Source of the DNA: JAJDUF01 sp965214295
GTDB lineage: Bacteria; Chloroflexota; UBA11872; UBA12225; JAJDUF01
Direction: 5' to 3'
Length of the DNA: 64,000 nt
NCBI GenBank assembly: GCA_965214295.1
Contig: OZ243944.1
Coordinates: forward strand, 558,001-622,000
Position numbers and translations under genes: made by a program. The notes beneath the pieces were generated by a model that was not told the DNA's origin, made no database searches, and saw only the letters and a list, made by a program, of their open reading frames with translations. This document shows positions 59,336 through 64,000 of the stretch, piece after piece; the stretch's first letter is position 1, and every line of letters starts with the position of its first letter.

Positions 59336-60928
59336 ATGGAATTCGACCTGATCATCCGCAACGGCACGGTAATAGACGGCTCCGGGCGGCCCGGCGTCAC
59401 GGCTGACGTGGGTATCCGCGGCGACCGCATCGCCGCAGTGGACAATCTCGCCACGGCAACGGCGGCACAGACGCTGGATGCAACCGGCAAAGTCGTCTCA
59501 CCCGGCTTCATTGACATCCATACGCACTCCGACTTTACCCTGCTGCTCGATCCACACGGCGAAGGAATGGTGCGCCAAGGCGTCACGACCAACGTGATCG
59601 GCAACTGCTCCCTCGGTTGCTACCCCGTGCGTTCCGATGGCCGCGCGGCCCTGCAAGAGACGCTGGTCTGGCTGTCGGCGGCGGACGTGGAGTGGGACTG
59701 GACGGATTTGGAGGGCTACCGCCGCCGCTTCAATGCCCAGGGTGCCGCGCTCAACGTGGCCTCCCTGGTGGGGCACACGGCCATCCGCGTGGCCGCGATG
59801 GGCTACGACCAACGGGCACCAACGGCCGACGAGCTGGCAGCGATGCGCCGACTGGTAGCGGAGGCCATGGACCAAGGCGCCGTCGGCATGTCGGTCGGGC
59901 TAACCTACGCTCCCAGCGGATACGCCGATACGGAGGAGCTAGTCGGCTTGGCTGAGGTCGTCGGCCGGCACGGTGGCTTCTACGCTGCCCATCAACGAGT
60001 AGACATGGAGCAGCAGTACGAGGCCCGGCTAGAGACGCTGGAGATCGCCCGCCGCGCCGGTCTACCGGCCCAGATGTCCCACAACAACGTCGGGGGCAAA
60101 CACTTTTGGCACCTGCTCCCCGAAATCCTCGACCTCCTGGACCGCGAGCGCGCCCGCGGCGTAGACGTGACCTTCGACGTGTACCCCTACGACGCTGGCA
60201 TGAGCACCACGGACCAGGTGATGCCCCCCTGGGCGCAAGAAGGCGGCGCCACGGCGCTCCTGGATCGGCTACGCGATCCCAATACCCGCCGGATGATCCA
60301 CGACGAGCTACGCGAAGGCCGCGGCCGCGGCCCGGACCCTTGGGATTGGGAGGCGATCCGCGTGACCGATCTGGAGGCACCCGGCGACCCGGCGTGGTCG
60401 GGCAAGACCGTCGGCGATCTGGCTGAGATCATGGGTGTGGACCCGATTGAGGCCCTGCTGGTGCTTACCGAGTGCCGGGCGGCGGCCACGTTCCACCTGC
60501 AAAGCCTGGACAACACCCGCTTGCTGATGCAGCATCCGCTCGGCATGATCGGCTCGGACGGCAACGCCGTCACCATCGGCGCCCCCTCCTTGCGCGGCCG
60601 GCCGCACCCCCGCTACTTCGGCACGTTCCCGCGTTTCCTCGGCGCGTTCGTGCGCGATGAAGGGCTGCTCCCACTGCCGGAGGCCATCCGCAAGATCACC
60701 TCGGCGCCCGCGCAACGGGTAGGCTTGCGCGACCGCGGCCGGCTGGCGACCGGCTGCGTCGCAGACGTTACGGTGTTCGATCCCGCGTCCATCACCGACC
60801 ACGCCACGTTCGACGACCCGCTCCAATATGCTACCGGCGTCGACTCCGTGCTGGTCGCCGGTGAGTTCGTCCTGCAGCAAGGCCGGATGACTCAGGCGCT
60901 GCCGGGCAGAGCACTGGCTAGAGGCTAG
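59336..60928 (+). CDS. N-acyl-D-amino-acid deacylase (D-aminoacylase) family
   Basis: 530 residues from ATG 59336; the frame is open to 58748 but that part overlaps the sialidase-like gene. Amidohydrolase fold: PGFIDIHTHSD, TNVIGNCSLG (metal Cys), QMSHNNVGG (His), MIGSDGNAV (Asp) and the family-typical HPRYFGTFPRFLGAFVRDEG with ITSAPAQRVGLRDRGRL. Releases D-amino acids from N-acyl derivatives. With the D-threonine aldolase-like gene it hints at D-amino acid use. Confidence 0.93.
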   Translation: MEFDLIIRNGTVIDGSGRPGVTADVGIRGDRIAAVDNLATATAAQTLDATGKVVSPGFIDIHTHSDFTLLLDPHGEGMVRQGVTTNVIGNCSLGCYPVRSDGRAALQETLVWLSAADVEWDWTDLEGYRRRFNAQGAALNVASLVGHTAIRVAAMGYDQRAPTADELAAMRRLVAEAMDQGAVGMSVGLTYAPSGYADTEELVGLAEVVGRHGGFYAAHQRVDMEQQYEARLETLEIARRAGLPAQMSHNNVGGKHFWHLLPEILDLLDRERARGVDVTFDVYPYDAGMSTTDQVMPPWAQEGGATALLDRLRDPNTRRMIHDELREGRGRGPDPWDWEAIRVTDLEAPGDPAWSGKTVGDLAEIMGVDPIEALLVLTECRAAATFHLQSLDNTRLLMQHPLGMIGSDGNAVTIGAPSLRGRPHPRYFGTFPRFLGAFVRDEGLLPLPEAIRKITSAPAQRVGLRDRGRLATGCVADVTVFDPASITDHATFDDPLQYATGVDSVLVAGEFVLQQGRMTQALPGRALARG

Positions 60929-60991
60929 TGGTCAGCGCCCTCCGTGCCGACGCGCCGGCTGCGTTATGCCAAGTCGGCGGAGATGTGCCGG

Positions 60992-61019
60992 GTAGGGGCA
61001 CAGCATGCTGTGCCCCTAC
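60992..61019. repeat. 28-bp perfect palindrome, GTAGGGGC family
   Basis: GTAGGGGCACAGCA and its complement with no loop. Partial relatives lie at about 30228-30247, 32301-32330 and 33363-33388. A REP-like unit common in intergenic DNA. Confidence 0.7.
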
Positions 61020-61165
61020 GGCAGCGGCTACCGGCGCAGCACCGGGCTTGGTTCGGGGGTGCTACAGTTAGGGCCACATTGCCGGCGCAAGTCGACAGCG
61101 CCCGTTGCCCCACCGACACCAGGCTACTAACCGCTCGTGTATAACGTGCATAAGGAGAGATAGCG

Positions 61166-62338
61166 ATGACGAGTGCCAACGGAGGACGAGAATTCAGGCT
61201 CCCGGGACTCATCCTCACCGGGCCGGGCTGCCTCGATCAGACCGGCGCAGCCACGGCAGAGCTAGGCGTCAATCACGCGCTGGTGGTTACCGCCACTCCG
61301 TTACGCGAAAGCGGGGCCGTTGACGCGGCGACGGCTGTGCTCAACGCTGCCGGCGTTGCGACGACCATCTTCGACGAGATCAACGCCGAGCCGACGACCG
61401 ACGACGTGGAGGCGGCCGTGGCCACCTACGAGGCCGCCGGCGCCAATGGCGTCGTGGGTCTCGGTGGCGGCAGCGCCCTCGACACTGCGAAGGCGGTTGC
61501 CGTGCGGGCCGTGCATCCGGGGCCGCTGTCGCTCTATCAAGGACAGGATCGGATTCCGCCGGACCGCGCGCCGCTGGTGGCGATCCCTACCACCGCCGGC
61601 ACCGGTAGCGAAGTCACCCGCTTCACCATTCTCACCGACCGGGCGCGTGACGTGAAAATGCTCATTGGCAGCGCAACGGTCATCCCGGACGTAGCCGTAG
61701 CCGACCCGAACCTCACCCTGACCGCACCACCTCCGGTCACGGCCTCCGCCGGCATTGACGCCCTCACCCACGCCATCGAATCGTACATCTCGCGCCGGGC
61801 GCAGCCGCTTTCCAGCGCGCTGGCGCTCTCGGCGATCGGCATGATCGGCGCCAACCTGCGCCGGGCGTGGGCCGACGGCCAAGACTTGGCCGCGCGCCGC
61901 GCCATGATGGACGGCGCACTCGTCGCCGGGATGTCCTTCACGAACGCCTCGGTCGCGCTCGTACACGGGATGGCCCGCCCGCTCGGGGCGTATTTCGGCG
62001 TCCCCCACGGCCTCTCCAACGCCGTGCTCCTGCCACACGTGATGGCCTACACCGCGCCGGCAGCAACCGCGCAGTACGCAGAGATCGCGCGGGCGTTGGG
62101 TGAGGACGTTGCGGGACTGACCCCGGCAGCGGCGGCCGACCGCGCCATCGCCGCCGTCGCGCTGCTATGCAGCGATGTCGAAGTGCCGGGCCTGACGGCC
62201 CTCGGCGTCGGGCGCCACCGGCTCATGGCCGTGGTCGAGGCGATGGCCAACGATGCCCTGGACAGCGGCAGCCCCGCCAACAACCCGCGGGTCCCCGCGG
62301 CCAGCGAAATCGTCACCCTGTACGAGCAGGCACTCTAG
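61166..62338 (+). CDS. Iron-containing alcohol dehydrogenase
   Basis: 390 residues, AAGGAGA before the ATG. NAD site GLGGGSALDTAKAVA, PTTAGTGSEVTRFTI, and the iron region DALTHAIESY, ALVHGMARPLGAYFGVPHG with the metal His residues. The family oxidises alcohols or reduces aldehydes and includes hydroxyacid-oxoacid transhydrogenase and maleylacetate reductase. Preceded by a REP-like palindrome; own leader. Confidence 0.93.
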   Translation: MTSANGGREFRLPGLILTGPGCLDQTGAATAELGVNHALVVTATPLRESGAVDAATAVLNAAGVATTIFDEINAEPTTDDVEAAVATYEAAGANGVVGLGGGSALDTAKAVAVRAVHPGPLSLYQGQDRIPPDRAPLVAIPTTAGTGSEVTRFTILTDRARDVKMLIGSATVIPDVAVADPNLTLTAPPPVTASAGIDALTHAIESYISRRAQPLSSALALSAIGMIGANLRRAWADGQDLAARRAMMDGALVAGMSFTNASVALVHGMARPLGAYFGVPHGLSNAVLLPHVMAYTAPAATAQYAEIARALGEDVAGLTPAAAADRAIAAVALLCSDVEVPGLTALGVGRHRLMAVVEAMANDALDSGSPANNPRVPAASEIVTLYEQAL

Positions 62339-62705
62339 CACGTGACTGCCGGTTGGCCGTGATGAGATCTGAAGTGACCACGGGGGCAGTGGGTAGGGAC
62401 GCAGCACCCCTCTGTGGAGTGAGCGGACCATAGTGGGAGTACCTCCGGCCGGCAGCACCCTGAGGGCCTTTCCGAAGTCGCCGCCAAACCGGTCCTTCTG
62501 AGCGGAGTGCAGAATCTCGCCACGTGGAAGCGACCCTGCGCTCCGCTCAGGGTGACATCAGGGTGGCAAGGGTGACAATGGAAAGACCCTGCAGCACTCT
62601 CAGGTACCGTTGCCGGCCTTAGCCATCACCCCTATAATGGGGGGGGACTTTCCTGTCTGACGTTCGACGGGGACGGTTCACATGACTGGTGCCGGGGAGG
62701 GCCGG
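62339..62705. repeat. Intergenic dispersed repeats
   Basis: 367 bp. Repeats of the GAGGGCCTTTCCGAAGTCGCCGCC and CTTCTGAGCGGAGTGCAGAATCTCGCCACGTGGAAG type (given as 62460-62530), as at 9020-9130 and 35900-36020. An ATAATGGGGGGGG stretch lies at 62633-62645. No gene. Confidence 0.55.
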
Positions 62706-63173
62706 ATGCCGAAGTATATTAGCATCAACGAGAATGAGGCGTGGGCCATTGACCACACCATCCGCCACACCTACCAGGAAGGGCAGCAGAACATCGGCAA
62801 AGACTTGCTGCTCAAGGCCATGAACATTGTCCTGGAGTTCGAGGAGCAGCGGGCGCAGCCTTACGCCAGCCAGGAGCTTCCCCTCGCACTGACCGAGGCC
62901 GAGTGCTGGGCCATTGACCACCAGATACGCTGCGATGTCACCTTCAACGACAAGCCGGTCGGCCGCAACCTGCTCCTAAAAGTGTTTCGTCTCCTGACCG
63001 AGTACGCGAACGAGCGCGATTCGCAGCTCGGGGTGGACACTCTCGATACCCTCGCCGACCTGCTCAAGCGCCCGCCATCGGAAGCCGATAGACCGTCCGA
63101 CCAGCCCTCCGACGAACAGTGGCCGGACTCCGAGCCGGACGACCCCGCCGCCGCCCCCGAGCGCCCCACATAG
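62706..63173 (+). CDS. Two-repeat hypothetical protein next to nurA
   Basis: 155 residues from ATG 62706, GGGGAGGG five bases upstream (ATG 62682 lacks one). Two internal repeats of about 40 residues, each AWAIDHTIR/CWAIDHQIR...DLLLKAMNIVLEF/NLLLKVFRLLTEY, then an acidic Pro/Asp-rich tail. No known family. It is convergent with the NurA gene, 21 bp apart. Confidence 0.75.
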   Translation: MPKYISINENEAWAIDHTIRHTYQEGQQNIGKDLLLKAMNIVLEFEEQRAQPYASQELPLALTEAECWAIDHQIRCDVTFNDKPVGRNLLLKVFRLLTEYANERDSQLGVDTLDTLADLLKRPPSEADRPSDQPSDEQWPDSEPDDPAAAPERPT

Positions 63174-63194
63174 CGCCGCCCCCACCCGGTGCCA

Positions 63195-64000
63195 CTAGCT
63201 CACCGGGAAGCGCCGGCGACTGCGGTCAACCGACAGAGGGACGTTCGCAATACGCTCCAAGACCGGTAGATACACCTGCTCAACCGTGCGGCGCGATAGC
63301 CGGACCTTGCGATCCACCTTGTACAACGGGGCATTGTGTACGGTGTGGCCGCCGTACAGGGCCAACACGAGCGCCACTATCGGCTTGATAGCGCGCGGAT
63401 CGGGAAGCCACGCATGCTCTAGGGACTGGAAGGAATCCCCTCGCCCCACTGCGCTGGCCGGAACATCAACGCGGAGCGGGTCGTCGTTGGGCGCCGGCCG
63501 GATATAGCAGCTCACCATCGCCGGGCACTCCGCCAGCAGCTCTTCAGCCTCCGGCTGGAGTGGAAAGCCCCCTGGTTCGGTTGCTCCGAGCAGAATAGGG
63601 TGTGAATAGCCTGTCCCGGTGAGCCAGCGGTACAGCAGTTCCGGGTCGCTGGGCCGCCCTTCCTCCGTCGGCAGACCCTCTTGCTCCAGGAGGTGCGCCA
63701 TGAACTGGGCGCGAGTGGTTTTGGCCACGCCCATGACCAGCAGGCTCCGCTCGCCGGCCCACCGGCTCAACCGTACATAGTCCTCAAGGGTCCGCTCGAC
63801 ACGACCGGGCTGTGTTGTCGCCGTCCGCGCCCCATCCAAGCCGAGGCCGAACGTAACCCCCCAGCCATACGAGGGACTAAGGTGGGTAAGCTCGGCATGC
63901 AGTGAGCCGTCGAGCAGGAGCACGCTTTCCTCCGGGCGCTCGATCCCCTGCGCCGTCTCCAGTGCCACCTGCGACTCCAGCCGCCGCATCATCAGGTCTC
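63195..64000 (-). CDS. nurA: NurA-domain nuclease, N-terminal part outside the window
   Basis: At least 265 residues; the frame continues off the right edge. NurA core: LLLDGSLHAELTHL (metal Asp), SLLVMGVAKTTRA with the family Lys, and YVRLSRWAG. NurA is a 5'-3' nuclease that works with the HerA helicase in end resection; herA would be expected upstream beyond the window. The C-terminal end has VDRKVRLSRRTVEQVYLPVL. Typical NurA is around 100 residues longer at the N-terminus. Confidence 0.82.
   Translation of the reverse strand, partial: DLMMRRLESQVALETAQGIERPEESVLLLDGSLHAELTHLSPSYGWGVTFGLGLDGARTATTQPGRVERTLEDYVRLSRWAGERSLLVMGVAKTTRAQFMAHLLEQEGLPTEEGRPSDPELLYRWLTGTGYSHPILLGATEPGGFPLQPEAEELLAECPAMVSCYIRPAPNDDPLRVDVPASAVGRGDSFQSLEHAWLPDPRAIKPIVALVLALYGGHTVHNAPLYKVDRKVRLSRRTVEQVYLPVLERIANVPLSVDRSRRRFPVS

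Overview
The window is a high-GC bacterial chromosome segment (roughly 60-65% GC by eye). The catabolic paralogs (three mandelate racemase/muconate-lactonizing enzymes, two DapA-like aldolases, Gfo/Idh/MocA, BNR sialidase-like proteins, phytanoyl-CoA dioxygenase), Uma2 proteins, Tat-type lipoprotein solute-binding proteins and heavy intergenic REP-like repeats suggest a Chloroflexota-type heterotroph. That assignment is inference from gene content; no rRNA or phylogenetic marker other than the guaA 3' end is present.

Layout. 1-4.3 kb: the 3' part of guaA, carrying two palindromic insertions kept in frame, then a complete IS1595-family element (807-3624) with 24-bp terminal repeats, an 8-bp target duplication and three passenger ORFs, lying between the ribosome-binding site and ATG of a small hypothetical gene. 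4.4-16.4 kb: an orphan phage-type terminase, an M50-type membrane peptidase, an orphan solute-binding protein, a TetR regulator with a consensus promoter, a small HMA-domain gene with an in-frame TGA at the metal-binding motif, a TIGR01777 epimerase, an unknown helical protein paired with a GNAT/SCP2-like protein, an FHA-winged-helix regulator and a HEPN two-gene module. 16.6-24.3 kb: enolase-superfamily enzyme, amidohydrolase, a GT39-like membrane protein with two C-terminal repeats, Uma2 and cupin.

24.5-27.2 kb is a lower-GC island: a CAP-domain protein with a long, apparently structured 5' leader, a tRNA-like gene with an odd anticodon arm, a 50-residue ORF and a second IS1595-type transposase. 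Next to it is a 2-hydroxyacid dehydrogenase that has lost its N-terminal half. 27.9-36 kb: retropepsin-like protein, 2-hydroxyacid dehydrogenase, amidase with its small AtzG-like partner, nitrilase-type hydrolase, single-subunit remnants of altronate dehydratase and transketolase flanking a TA-bounded MITE, RpiB and tRNA-Asp. 36.3-62.3 kb: a long run of sugar-acid and amino-acid catabolic genes (aldo/keto reductase, DapA-like aldolases, sialidase-like proteins, dehydrogenases, a double epimerase, D-threonine aldolase-like protein, two solute-binding proteins with collagen-like linkers, PhyH, two enolase-superfamily enzymes, D-aminoacylase, iron alcohol dehydrogenase). 62.7-64 kb: a two-repeat hypothetical and a NurA nuclease running off the end.

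The most unusual signals are (1) short palindromic elements inside coding sequences without breaking the frame (two in guaA, one in a sialidase-like gene), with relatives beside ribosome-binding sites and a nested pair; (2) the structured leader of the CAP gene with an apparent anti-Shine-Dalgarno; (3) the UGA in the HMA motif followed by a hairpin at a spacing compatible with a bacterial SECIS; (4) IS1595 elements with a -35 box in or near the terminal repeat and apparently leaderless transposases, one next to a tRNA-like gene; (5) MITEs sitting exactly on stop codons.
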